Assembly: GCA_951799425.1 (NCBI GenBank)
Contig: OX637395.1
Span: forward strand, 14,672,451-14,736,450
DNA length: 64,000 nt
DNA from: Ilex aquifolium
Lineage: Eukaryota > Streptophyta > Magnoliopsida > Aquifoliales > Aquifoliaceae
Direction: 5' to 3'
The notes below the pieces were generated by a model, which was not told where the DNA came from, ran no database searches, and saw nothing but the letters and a program-made list of their open reading frames with translations. The translations under genes were made by a program, and so were the position numbers. Positions 43,843-55,310 of the stretch are shown here, piece after piece; position 1 is the stretch's first letter, and every line of letters begins with the position of its first letter.

Positions 43843-44429
43843 ATGGCAGGAGACTCAGATTATGGAGCTTTCGTGGAAAAATTCATACTGCAGCCAAGCT
43901 CTTCGTCTCAGGACCTTCCCTTGAGTGGCCTCACCTTTGCTGTTAAAGACATGTAAGTGTCTCTATTCAGTTAGTACCAACCTTCTTCACTCGACTTGTG
44001 TGATTGTCTGCATTATGTATTAACTCTTTGTAATTTCAAGTCCATGTACTAATATATGCTCGTGGATGCTGTCCTTTGGTGATTCTGTATGCATTATATT
44101 GGTATTTGCATCTATATGTGTAGTCAAAATATGTGTGTTAACGGCTCTAAGCTTGTATCATGATTAAACTCTTATATTCAAGTTTCAGTCCCTTGGTTTT
44201 GTGTTCTTTTGTAGCATGCATGTGTTGTTGTCTCTGCTTGTGGTTATTGTGTACTCAATTTGAAATTTGGAATCAGATTTGATGTGGATGGATATATAAC
44301 TGGTTTCGGAAATCCCGACTGGGCGCGGACTCATTCTGCTGCTACATCCACCGGAGTCGCTGTTTTGGCTATTCTGAAGGCTGGTGCAACATGTGTTGGT
44401 AAAGTTGTCATGGATGAAATGGCATACAG
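43843..44429 (+). CDS. AMI1: Amidase (AMI1-like), exons 1-2 only
   Basis: The homologous enzyme is an amidase-signature hydrolase (indole-3-acetamide type) of ~425 residues. Exon 1 is 43843-43952 (donor gtaagt) and exon 2 is 44277-44429 (acceptor aatcag, donor gtccag). They join in phase 2 to give DYGAFVEKFILQPSSSS, LSGLTFAVKDI, FDVDGYITGFGNPDWARTHS, AATSTGVAVLAILKAGATC and VMDEMAY. The KDI Lys is the first member of the family's Ser-Ser-Lys catalytic triad. The Gly/Ser-rich signature with the two Ser residues should begin in exon 3, and no exon 3 is recognisable in the remaining 19 kb. The gene is either truncated or has an intron swollen by the downstream TE cluster and continues beyond the window. 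Confidence 0.8.
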
Positions 44430-45415
44430 GTCCAGTTCTGATATGTTCCTGTTTGTTTAATATGTTATTCTTTTTGGGTGGATTTAGACTAATTGTGTTG
44501 TGGCTCTTAAAGTGTGCGCTTGATTATATGGGATGCAAATTATTTAAAGAGTCATGAATTGTTCTTTGTCATCATTGTGCAAACTACAAACCTTGTCTGT
44601 GTAATATTACGGAAGACCTTGTCTATGCTCATGGATGTAGAGAAGTTAATACATTGAGCCATACAAAAATTACTAAGGATAATGAAGATGTATCAACGAT
44701 TGCCGATCCCATTCCATAAGACCAACTGATGTAGGACCGAAGAAGAAATAAGAGAATAGAAAAAAAAAAAAAAAAAAGAGATACCAAATCCTCATAGCTC
44801 TCTCCCCATAGCCCCCAAAAGCGTAGGGGAGAGAGCATACGAGGTAGTGATCGAATGACCCAATAAATCTATCTTGTTATACCTTTACTCTGACTTTGTT
44901 AACTATCTTTTAAGTGAGTGAAGTGACCCATCTAAATGGGGCACACACATATCACCTTTTATTCACTGATCTGAAACTTAGCATTTTCTTTGGGCTTTTC
45001 CTATTCTTCTTGATTTTCTGTAGGTGTGATTGTTCGATAGAACCTATGATTTGTGATGGTTTATGCTGGAAGGCCTAATATCAAGAGATGATGGCGATTG
45101 CTCCGAAGAAATCAAGTTTCAATAGTTAAGAAAATGTTCAAATGCTCTGCCATATTGGTATGAGCGTTAAACCAGTCAATACTTCCATGAGCAAGACTAT
45201 AAATTCTTGGATTTCTTCATCTTGGCATGGGACACAATGCGGACGAAAGACGAATTGACTCAAGTCAAAAAAATACTCTTAAATTAAATAATAATAATAA
45301 TAAAACTAATCCTAATAAACTACCCATTACACTTCCTTGTGGGCAAAAAATTCTTACTCTTTCCCCTATACTTCGAAAGTCGATTGTATTGGTCCAATCA
45401 ACCAATGGTTGCGCC
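44430..45415. other. No gene seen; possible amidase intron 2
   Basis: AT-rich sequence with a poly(A) run at 44,761-44,776. It could be intron 2 of the amidase or its broken 3' flank. No exon-like homology was found. Confidence 0.4.
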
Positions 45416-45852
45416 TAAGGATGACAGTGGACTGGAGAAAAACGGGTATTCGTCTAAATCCGTCCCGTTTAGATCGGATATGGACCATATATATTGGACG
45501 GTGGACGTATACACGGATACCTGCATAAACCTGTGCGGGAAAAAAACGAGTATACATATTATTTTTATGAGTTTTTATATTTGATTCATTTGTTATATAA
45601 TGAGTTTTTATCATTCTTGCAAATCTATTTATAAGGTTTTATGATTTTTTTTTAAATCATAGAAATTAATTATTATAGGCGAGGATGGGGACGGGGACGG
45701 GGATCAAAATTTGTCCGCGGGGCGGGGATGGAGATTAAAATTTCCCCTACTAATGGTGGTGGACTGGAGGTGGACGAATATTTTTTAAGTGGGGTACGGG
45801 GTGGAGATTACTCCTCCGCCCCTGCTCCCGCCCTGGTCCACTGCTATCCCTA
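45416..45852. mobile_element. hAT-like MITE
   Basis: The left end TAAGGATGACAGTGGACTGG and the inverse of the right end TAGGGATAGCAGTGGACCAG pair over ~20 bases. The flanks GTTGCGCC (45,408-45,415) and GCTACGCC (45,853-45,860) match at 6 of 8 positions, an aged 8-base duplication. The interior has G-rich 'ggggacggggacgggga' runs. It is non-coding and is inserted in the left arm of the inverted repeat that follows. Confidence 0.7.
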
Positions 45853-45860
45853 GCTACGCC

Positions 45861-47340
45861 ATCAATTCTTCCCGCAGGGAACCCTCTCGATTCACCAAAG
45901 CCTAATCTGCTACTCGCTAAGTCAACTTGAGACTTATACATCAACTAATACCATGGTTAGATACTCTTTTCCTTACAGTCTCTCCGTAGAAGGCCCTCCT
46001 CCAATGTCTAGTGTAGCTTTATTTGGACCTCATCGCAACACGGTTTGTCTAGGTCTCGAGCGATTATGGACATGCCAACAAGCCTCGATATGCATACATT
46101 AATTGGTTTATCAAACTATCAAGATCTTCAACTCCAACTTGTGAGATTGGGTAGAATCTCTAGTGGTAGCCTTTAGATTTTAGGGATTTAGGTTGTGATA
46201 GAAACTATCAAGGTAGACTTATGATTTTCTCTCTTAGAAATCTCTCTAGAAGCTTAACCTAGGTGTGAGAAAGGCTCTCCCTATTTATAGGTTCGGAATA
46301 AGGATAGTTTTAGCAAATAAAAAAACTCAGATTCGCGAACGACCGCTCGATCGGTGGGAGGGCGGTCATAGGGCGACTGTCGTTGGAATGAAAACAACAT
46401 TTTAAACATGACTAAGACAAACACAGCTCGAGCAACCATGGGTACCGCTCGAGTGGCTAAGGATTTTGAATGGAATTGGAAGCATTCAAAACTCCTAGGT
46501 GATTTTAAAAGAAAAGATTTGAAAACTATTTATGAGTTTTGAAAATGTAGTTTGAGTCACAACCGGACCTCTCTTTGAGCAACAATCTTTAGTGCTCAAG
46601 AGGATAATTTTTTGAATGGTTTTATACTTAAAAATCTGTAGGGATCGATCTATACTCACTTGCCTTTGTTAGAGCGGTCTCTTTATGACCTAGGGAAGTA
46701 AATGAGAAAAGGCCACGAAAGACTACTCTGGGCTCGCTCTGTGAGCTAGCTCGAGCGGTACCCATGATCGCTCGAGTGGTGCCAACTTTTGTTGTGTTTG
46801 AAACGTTGTTTTCACTCCAGTGACAACCATACTCCCACCGATCGAGCGGCCGTTTGCGAATCTGAATTTTCTTATTTACTAAGACTGCCCTTATTCCGGA
46901 CTTATAAATAGGGATAACTTTTCTCACACCTAGGTTAAACCTCTTGTGAGATTTCTAAGAGTGAAAATCATCTTTCTACATTGAGTGCTTTCAACACAAC
47001 TTAGATCCCTAAGACCCTAAAGATTACGACTAGAGATTCTACTAAACTTCACTACTTAGAGAAGAAGATCTTGATTGTTTAACAAACCCATTGGCGTGTG
47101 CATACCAAGGATTATTAGCGTGCCCATGATTACTCGATGCCTAAATGAACAGTGCGGCAGGGAAGTCCAAGTGAAACTACATTAGACGTCAAAAGAGGCC
47201 ATTTGGAAGAGAGACAACAAGAAAAGTAGCATCTAACCATGATATTGGTTGAGATATAAGGCTCGAGTACTTGTATGTTGACTTAGTGAGTAATAGATTA
47301 TGCTTTGGTGAACCTCGAGTGGTTCCCCGCTGTTTTTTCA
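45861..47340. repeat. Large imperfect inverted repeat
   Basis: The left arm (~45,861-46,490) and right arm (~46,690-47,340) are reverse complements at roughly 80% identity. For example 'cgaccgctcgatcggtggga' in the left arm pairs with 'ctcccaccgatcgagcggcc' in the right. The ~200-base centre is unpaired. Neither arm codes for protein. It could be two copies of an LTR in opposite orientation or a foldback element. No terminal duplication was found because the hAT MITE sits at the left edge. Confidence 0.75.
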
Positions 47341-47761
47341 GATGAGAGTTTTTGCATCAACAAATTACTTGTGTTGTTTATTGTTTATCGTATATACTTG
47401 CGATTGTTTACACACACGGGTACTATGTGTTTGTTGATTTGATTGTTTGAATATTCATTCAATCATAGTGTGCAATTGGGTTTGGGATTGCTGTAAGTTT
47501 GATTGTGAGTGAATTAATTCTATATTAATTAAAATCAATCGTCATGGTTAATTTGGTTTGTGGTGACTAAAAGGGTTCTCACATAAATTGCTAAATATTT
47601 GTGAGTAAGAGGTAATTGTGGTGGGTTAGGGTTTAATTTGTAATCAATTGAGCTTTGAATTGAAAAACCTCTTCATCCCCGTCTAGGTGTAATGTCTTGA
47701 GTTTCACATGTATAATCCTGAGGGAAGATCCACATCGGGTCCCCCTTCCGGAATAACACGT

Positions 47762-48161
47762 TATTTCATGGAAAAGTTATAAGCAAACGGTGGTAGCACG
47801 ATCTAGTGCTGAGGCTAAGCATAAAGCAATGACACATACAACTAGTGAGTTGACATGATTATTACACTTTCTTCCGGAAATTGATTTTCTAATCCAACTT
47901 CCTTTACAATTGTTTTGTGATAATCAAGTAGCTCTCCATATTGCTGCTAAACAAGTATTTTATGAGATGATCAAATATATTGAAGTTGATTGTCACTTTA
48001 TTCAAGACAAGATACTAGATGGAGATATTGCAACACCATTTGTGAGATCTAAGGATCAGTTTGTCGATATGTTCACCAAAGTATTGAGTCGTACTCGCCT
48101 TACAACAATCTGTTCCAAGCTTAGAGTATATGATATATATATACTCCAGCTTGAGGGGCAG
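47762..48161 (+). pseudogene. Copia RNase H fragment
   Basis: The plus strand encodes WKSYKQTVVARSSAEAKHKA, a stop, LPLQLFCDNQVALHIAAKQV, KYIEVDCHFIQDKI and DQFVDMFTKVL, the end of Ty1/copia pol. It is followed by the polypurine tract TTGAGGGGCAG and an LTR. The rest of the element is absent. Confidence 0.85.
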
Positions 48162-48353
48162 TGTTGATAGTGTTAGTGTAATATTGGTTAATATTTATTA
48201 TTGTATAAGAAGTATACCTCTCTAAGGGTATACTATTCCTTTGTATTATTATTAGGTAACTATAAATATAAGTTGAGTGTGAGAGGTAAGGTATGATGTT
48301 ATTCTCTGCTTCTCTTATATTGGGTTAATTCTCTCAATTTTCTAAACTTAACA
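48162..48353 (+). repeat. Copia 3' LTR, 192 bp
   Basis: Starts TGTTGATAGTG directly after the polypurine tract and ends AACTTAACA (TG...CA). It contains a TATA-like ctataaatataa. No partner LTR is seen in the window. Confidence 0.75.
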
Positions 48354-48519
48354 ATACCAAATTCCCAAAAGGTCAAAGGGATGGTGTTGGCTATTAAACT
48401 TATGTTTACTTTAAAAATGTGTACAATTACAGATTGCATGAGATGACAAACCACACCAAACTAAACGATCTAGATCCAGTTGTGGCGAGAGCCTCGTGCA
48501 TTGGGCTGCCCTTGTTTTC

Positions 48520-48985
48520 ATAGATGGTTGGAAACAATAATAATTTTTGTTTCTTTCGGAGATATAATGCAAGATTTTATAGTTGGTGCCCATGGGTTTA
48601 AAAATCGGTCGTTACTAACGAGCATTACGTAGACTGGTACACCACCCGGTGTAGGAAAAGTTTTCATGATATATGGATATAAGGAGTTCACGTCGTAGTA
48701 GTATAAATTGACCCCATATGGCTTATACGTATCATCATGGCCTCCATAGTACCCATGCTGAATGAATGTATCTTCGTTCCTACTTGGTATATGGATAGGA
48801 AAACTATTTGGATTGCAATAGCTCATATGATAAATGCTCACAGCTAGCGGTGACGATGTCAAGCAATTCTCGATATCCACTTTGTACTGAGTCCAATAAA
48901 TCTCTTGAGCCTTCAGCATAACACCACCTAACAGACGAATATGTTCTCCCGGATGGAAGAAAATTCCTCGACTATTGTTATAAGC
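48520..48985 (-). pseudogene. Fragment of protein-primed family B DNA polymerase (linear plasmid type)
   Basis: The minus-strand frame reads RLLGGVMLKAQEIYWTQYKV, then IPSRNEDTF, GYYGGHDDTYKPYG, LYYYDVNSLYPYIM and PGGVPV. The DVNSLYP block is motif A of family B polymerases, and the GGH...YKPYG...PGG spacing is that of the DNA_pol_B_2 group found on plant and fungal mitochondrial linear plasmids. Only ~150 of about 900+ residues are present. The sequence beyond PGGVPV is degraded, and there is a stop upstream at ~49,010. It is most simply a transferred piece of a mitochondrial plasmid or of an integrated copy. Frames at 49,010-49,363 upstream on the same strand may belong to the same insertion but I do not recognise them. 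Confidence 0.8.
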
Positions 48986-49493
48986 TATATTAATATATTT
49001 TCTAGTGTTTCATTCTAAACTTTTGCTTAATCTTCTTTGAATACATCCCCGTAAAGTAGCAATAACACGGGCTTCCTCTAGATTATTGATGTTGGAGAAG
49101 AACCTCATGTGCATAAATCTTTCTTGAAAGGGTCCTTTCTTTTGTAGACATTTTGGTATCTCGTTTGCAATCATAATGAAAGGTACATTTCCCTTCTTTT
49201 GAAATATTCTTGAATATTTAGAATCTAGCTGGCACTTCGTCATTTTCATCAGAATCATGTTCCTCTGAAATGTGGAAGACTTTAGTATCATCTTCGAACA
49301 TGTGACTATCTTGCTTGGGAGGGGGGTGCGGGAGCATAATACTTCAGAGTAATGAGGTCCCACGGTTTTTTCACGCGGATTTGACCATGGTGTGCATCCC
49401 CCTTAACCCCTATTATGGGTACGATGGCCTCCGATACCTTTACAACCCACTTTAATGGGGAGAAAAATTTTCACACATGTAATGGCCATTACG

Positions 49494-50064
49494 GTGTTGC
49501 AATGGGCCGCAATGTACGTTATAGGGCGTTACATATTGTTGCACCCGAGTAATGGTCTGTTTCTACTATTTACAGTTGGTCATGGCATTTGAAATTTCGC
49601 TGGAAGAGATGACTTGAACTCAAAAGTTGAAGCTTGAGAAATAAAGAAGTTGAAATCACATGGGTTGGCAGGCATTGTGGTACGGTAAAAATCAAGTGTC
49701 ATGTGTTATTTTACAACCTATTGCTGAGTGGCTCTTGTTGCATTATCATCAAGTTGGATGAACAAGAAATAGTAAGTGTTGTAACGGGCTGCAATGGACG
49801 TTATAGGGCATTACATACTGTTACGTCCGAGTAACGGTTTGTTTCTACTATTTACAACTGGTCATGGCATCTGAACTTTCGCTAGAGGAGATGATCGGAG
49901 CTCAAAAGTTGAAGCTTGAGAAATGGAGAAGATAAAACCACATGGGTTGACATGCAGTGTGGTACGGTAAAAATCAAGTGTAATGTGTTATTTTACAACC
50001 TATTGCTAAGTGGCTTTTATTCCATTATCATCAAGTTGGATGAACAACAAGAAAATGATAAGTG
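49494..50064. repeat. 282-bp diverged tandem duplication
   Basis: Two units (49,494 and 49,776) share 'tacggtaaaaatcaagtgt' and 'cattatcatcaagttggatg' at roughly 85-90% identity. They are flanked by GTAATGGCCATTAC-like words at the left and by gttaccattatcgttacg ... aaaactatg near 50,550-50,607 at the right. This suggests the interior of a hAT-like non-autonomous element, although its left end was not found. Confidence 0.7.
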
Positions 50065-51020
50065 TCCATCATTTTACCAGGTGAAGGAGTGGATCCGACA
50101 GTAAGGACAACTCCAGATGGGGTGGGCCCCTTTTATCTCACAATTTTATACGTTGTCTTTAGTAACCAATTCTAAAGCATTTTCCCCTTCTAATCTCAAC
50201 GGTTGAGTTTGAGATACATGCTTAGCTAATTCAAATTCTTCTTTCAAATGAACTGCAAGATCTCAAACCTAAACAAACTTAAAGGCTACAAATTTATGCT
50301 TATTGCTCACACTAATTAACCTTCTTTCTCAACTTGACTTCGATTAATTAACCAATTTAGCATGACAAAATCATGCATGTAACACAAAAAAGTATGATAA
50401 ACAACAAAAAATTGGTGTTTATTTCATTTTGGACCTAAAACATGCAAATATTTAATTTTTGGTGAAAATAGTGAATGTAATAAAAAAGTTCACACCTTTG
50501 GTTTCCGTTATTGTTATGTAACACCCGTTTCATCTCATGTTTGTTACATTGTTACCATTATCGTTACGACATTCCTTACAATTATTTAAAACTATGTTGG
50601 TGCCATTGAAAGTCCATACTAATCATAAACAATTTGATATCAGATGCGAAACAAGGTAGTGCCACTGAGAACCTAGAGCATGGTTTAAAGTCGCGGTATT
50701 AGCTATTCACTCGGAGAGCTTTGATGCATATCGGTTGTAGTGTCGCAGAGCTATATAGGGCTATATGACCTAAAAAAAAATGTTGCACGTAACGAGAAAT
50801 TCAGGTCATACTGCAGCGTCGCGGAACCGTATCGGCCGGTTCGATGACGACAACTTGATGACTCGGATACAACACTGCAAACTTGGCTGTGTCATGCGAG
50901 ACTCGGGATTTATATGTATTTTGTGTGATGCCCCAAAATTCGGGGGGTCCTTTCTCAACCTGTTGATCACCCATAAACCCGCGAAAATACATGTGAGTAT
51001 CGCATAACCCGATACCACGT
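50065..51020. other. Decayed repeats, no gene seen
   Basis: A hAT-MITE-like end (…AAAACTATG near 50,607), then 'tggtttaaagtcgcggtatt' (50,690) and 'gcgtcgcggaaccgtatcgg' (50,815). The last two words are typical of another plant MITE family, apparently cut by the gypsy LTR at 51,021. Confidence 0.4.
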
Positions 51021-53605
51021 TGTTACACCCCATTCACCGGGATCCTGACCAAAACGGAGATTGAGCAGAGTCTCCTTAATAACAGAGCACTACACAACAC
51101 ATAACATGTACACATATTAACCATATGACCATTTCAAGGTTCAAACCCCAAGGTATAGGCTTAAAATTTAATTATTTATGTTATCCAAAGGTAAGGGCTC
51201 AAGAGGTGGAGTCTTAGCAAGGTTAAACTTAAAATTTCAGTTTTTGTGAAAAGGTACCGGTACCTCGTGTATATGGTACCGGTGCCCGAGCCATTTGGTT
51301 TCCAGGAATTGGCACTCGGTACCTCGTGTATGTGGTACCGGTACCTGAGTCCTTTGGTTTCCGGGTACTAGTACTCATAGGTCGTGGTATCGGTACCTGA
51401 GCTCTCGACAGAGTGGTATCGATACTTGTGAACCTAGGTACCGGTACCTGAGCCCACTGTCTTCAGGGTACCGGTACCGGTACCTGTGTGCCTAGGTACT
51501 GGTACTTGAGTTCTCTGGATGTCAGGTACATGTGTGGTACCAGTACCTAGAGCCCAGATTTTTTCCAAACATCCCAAAATCCAACTTTAACCATTCAATG
51601 CATACCACACCCATTCCATTCATTCCTTTTATAAAAGAATAATGTCCCATTACATCCTTAGTCAAAATACAAGGTTTGTACATGATTTATACAAGGCCAA
51701 AAAAAAATTATATAAATGATTACAAATGTAATTTAAGAGCCACAACTTGACTCTTCCTTCAACATGGGCCCAAGTGAGGGCTATCCGCCGAAGCTTGTCC
51801 AACACCTGAAATATGTTCACATAAAGGGTGAGCCACGCTTAACAGGGTATCTCTTAAAGAGGTTACTCTCTAATCCCGATGCATATGAAATGTTACATGT
51901 AATTCATCACATCAAACATTCATTCAAGTACATGCATGTCATAAATGAATGCTATAATTTCATCTTATGTCATGAGGTAAAACTCACGCATGCAATGCAA
52001 ATCCAAGCCCTCCCCGGCTCCCATAACATATGCCATGCCATACGTTTGCATCCAAGCTTTCCAAGCCCCCGCCATTGATGTTAGACATCTAATTATCATT
52101 TTATAAAATCTTGTGTCTTTCTTGGGGTGGGTATTTATGGATTTCCACCAACGGGTACCCAATCGACACGACATCTATGGACTTTCACCAACGGTTTTGC
52201 GTATACCGACACAATTTATGGTGGATTCAATACCAACGGGAATGCGTATCCGAAATTACCAGGTCTTGCACCCGAGGGAGAATCTAGCTCTTCTTGCTAA
52301 TCCCGACATATATTTTCAATGCAACTTGTGTGACTCAGTCAAACTTAGGTCCAACTTTTCTGAGCCCACATATCAACTCACCAAGGATGGTGTTTGATAA
52401 AAATCATGCACACACACCCACACTCATGTTGAATACCCACAAATGCTAAGCTACCTGTGCATATGTAAATGTAATGTACAATTACAATTTACAATATCAT
52501 TATCATCATATCATGAGTATATTATGAACATATTCAATTTTCACAAACATTCCCAATTTTTCAAATGTCAATTGCATCATAAAGTAGATAATAACATTTT
52601 TCAACACCACTAATCATGTTATAACATTTTTCATTCAAAATAACACACTTAATCATCCATAGGCATTTCATCAAACACTTATAAGACACAAAGGTAAACA
52701 CATAGCATACCCAAACAACACATTGTTCATGAAATCCATATCAAGCAATTTTATCAAACCAAATCATACAATAATTGGTTTTAGCATATTCTTTTACCCA
52801 TTTTTCATATTCTAACAACTCTAGGGATGTGTTATACATGAGAATTCATCTCTAAACCCTACTCATTTCATATTTCAAGCCTAGGTTGGAAATAAACCTA
52901 GTTAGAAAAAGAACTCTACCTCTTATAGCATATATTCGCATACTAGAAGCTCCAAACGCCCAAAATAAGCCTCCCAAGCTTGATCCCGAAAATCCCGCCT
53001 TTGAGATTGCGGCGAAACTCATAATCTTTGGTATGGTTTTGTAGTTCTCGTCGTGTAGAACGACTTTAATTCTTGGCTCGAACAAATTCGACGGACGGAT
53101 CGTCGTAGATCGGAGGAAGAAGGTGAGGAGGGAGACTTTTCTCTTTTTCTCTCTCTCTCTCTATCCGAAAATGGGCTGAAGAATGGGGAAGAAAATCAAA
53201 TTTTCTTTCCCTTTTATACTCGTCAAATACTTGACCCTCGTTGTGCCACACGTCTCCCTTTTCTAATCAAATTTTATCCCAAATAAATTAAATCTCATCT
53301 CGGGTTAAGTTTAGTACATTTTTATTGAACTAATTTTAAATTATTTCTCGAGTCCCATGAATAAAATCTGATTGCATTTATTTTAGTCGTGCGACACCCG
53401 ATCACCTCGTAAAATGCAAAAAATTCGACTGCTTTGAAATTCGACGAAAATTGACTAAGTAGTTAGATTTCACGATATGAATGGAATGGTGAGGTCCGTT
53501 TCATTATTCGAGTTTCAAAAAAAAATCGGGTTTTCAACCTGTACAGTAACGACTAATTATCGTTTTGCCATTTTTGATAAAATTTTAATTTTTCTGGGTT
53601 TTACA
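51021..53605 (-). repeat. 3' LTR of chromovirus, 2585 bp
   Basis: On the minus strand it begins TGTAAAACCC directly after the polypurine tract and ends GGTGTAACA. It contains the GGTACC-rich array (51,250-51,545) and a (CT)n run near 53,146-53,162. Positions ~52,330-52,910 are repeated at 63,392-64,000. Confidence 0.8.
51250..51545. repeat. Palindromic GGTACC-rich minisatellite in LTR
   Basis: About a dozen occurrences of GGTACCGGTACC or one- to three-base variants in 300 bp, separated by 15-25 bases of looser repeats ('gagccctttggtttcc'-like). Each core is self-complementary. One stretch has three cores fused (GGTACCGGTACCGGTACC). It is non-coding. Confidence 0.9.
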
Positions 53606-53699
53606 TTTTTTCCTCCTTAAAGGAATTTCGTCCTCAAAATTACACCCACACCCACATGCACATATAACAACATGCATATACAACAAGTCATATAATATT

Positions 53700-55030
53700 C
53701 TATGACTTCTAGAATGTACCTCCATCCTCGAATAGGAACGGATAGGTAGTACGGATAGTGTCCTTATGCTCCCATGTTGCCTACTCCATACTACAGTGTT
53801 GTCACCACATCTTCACTAGCTTCACAGTCTTGCTACGCAAAACTTACTCTCGGCTATCCATGATACACACTGGTCCCTCCTCGAAGGTCCCATTCGCATC
53901 AACAACCAGCTTGCCCCAATCCATGACATGTGTAAGATCTGAAGTGTACTTCCGGAGTATGGAGACATGGAACACCGCGTAAACACCAGATAGATTTGGC
54001 GGTAACGCCAACTTGTAAGCAACTGTTCCAACCCTCTCGAGTACCTCGAAGGGTTCGATATACCTCGGCGACAGCTTTCTCTGCTTCTCGAACTTGACCA
54101 CTCCCTTCTTAGGCATGACCTTCAAGAAGACGTGATGTCTAATCTCAAACTCTAAAGGTCTTCGTCGCCTGTCGGCGTAGCTATTCTGTCGGCTTCGAGC
54201 CGTAAGAAGAAGATTTTGTATCAAGTTCACCTTCTCTGAGGTGTCCCTAATCAAGTCCGGACCCATAAAAGGTCATTCTCCAACCTCCGTCCAACATACC
54301 GGAGAACGACACGGCCTCCCGCAAAGTGCCTTATAGGGTGCCCTTTGTATGCTTGCCTGATAATTATTGTTGTAGGCGAACTCCACTAAGGATAACTACT
54401 CCTCCCAGCTACCCTTGAGGTCAAGGACGCATGACCGAAACATGTCTTCTAAAGTCTAGAAGGTCTTCTCCAATTAACCGTCTGTCTGGGGATGAAAAGT
54501 TGTGCTCATCATAAACTGTGTCCCCATGGGTCGCTGAAAGCTCTCCCAGAAGTGATTCATGAGCCTAGGATCCCGATTCGATACTATAGATACGGGTACC
54601 CCATGTAACCAGACTATCTCCCATATATATAACCTGCAAAATAACTCTAGTGGGAAGGTCATCCGCACAGTCAAAAAGTGTGCCGACTTCGTAAGCCCGA
54701 TCATCCACACCGCGTCATATACTCACACGAAGTTCTTGGTAAGTGGTTCACAAAATTCATAGTGACGTGCTCCCATTTCCATTCAGCCACCTCCAAAAAT
54801 TGGAGCAATTCCGCTGGTCTCTGGTGCTCAGTCTTGACCAGTTGATACACGAGACATCTACTAACAAAGTCTCCAACGTGTCTCTTTATCCCGCTCCAGT
54901 AATATTGACAGCAAAGATCATGGTACATCTTTGTGCCATCAGGGTGCACCACAAAACGGGAACAATGGAACTCCCTGAGATCTCTCTCAAATCCATAGAC
55001 TGGGGAACCACGACCCTTTTCCTGAATCAA
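53700..55030 (-). pseudogene. Chromovirus integrase and chromodomain remains
   Basis: Pieces in order on the minus strand: zinc-binding region (FVVHPDGTKMYHDLCCQYYW, CLVYQLVKTEHQRPAELLQF), core (LTKSAHFLTVRMTFPLE, HGVPVSIVSNRDPR, STTFHPQTDG), C-terminal domain (FLKVMPKKGVVKFEKQRKLS, YAVFHVSILRKY). After a stop comes a chromodomain-like tail ending ATWEHKDTIRTTYPFLFED. The second catalytic Asp (normally VSDRDPR) reads Asn. Stops and frameshifts separate all parts. Confidence 0.8.
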
Positions 55031-55152
55031 AGACTACTATTAGCGTGAATGGCTCAGCCCTCGTCACCCGTACCTGACTGTACTTGGTGCTTGATGGACA
55101 ATATCTCCATGTCCTGCCTCTAGGACTCGATCACCCTGCTCAATAAGGAAGG

Positions 55153-55310
55153 ACTTGAGATATGTAAAAGGGATACAAACTAAGTGTAGAGTCACCGTAT
55201 ATATAGTCAAATAATAAAGGTACAATAAGGATAAACTAGGAAAAGGAAAAGAAAAACCCTAATAAACTAGGAAAATGAAAACCCTAATAAATTAGGAAAT
55301 ATCTCCAACA
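55153..55310 (-). repeat. 3' LTR of nested copia
   Basis: On the minus strand it starts TGTTGGAGATATTTCC and ends CATATCTCAAGT. The end is GT instead of CA, supported by the target duplication that follows. Confidence 0.85.

Noticed and set aside
49010..49363. 117-codon minus-strand frame upstream of the DNA polymerase piece
   Set aside because: Internally plausible but not recognised. The neighbouring frame also looks coding-like, so frame and identity are unclear. It is left as possible continuation of the plasmid-like fragment.
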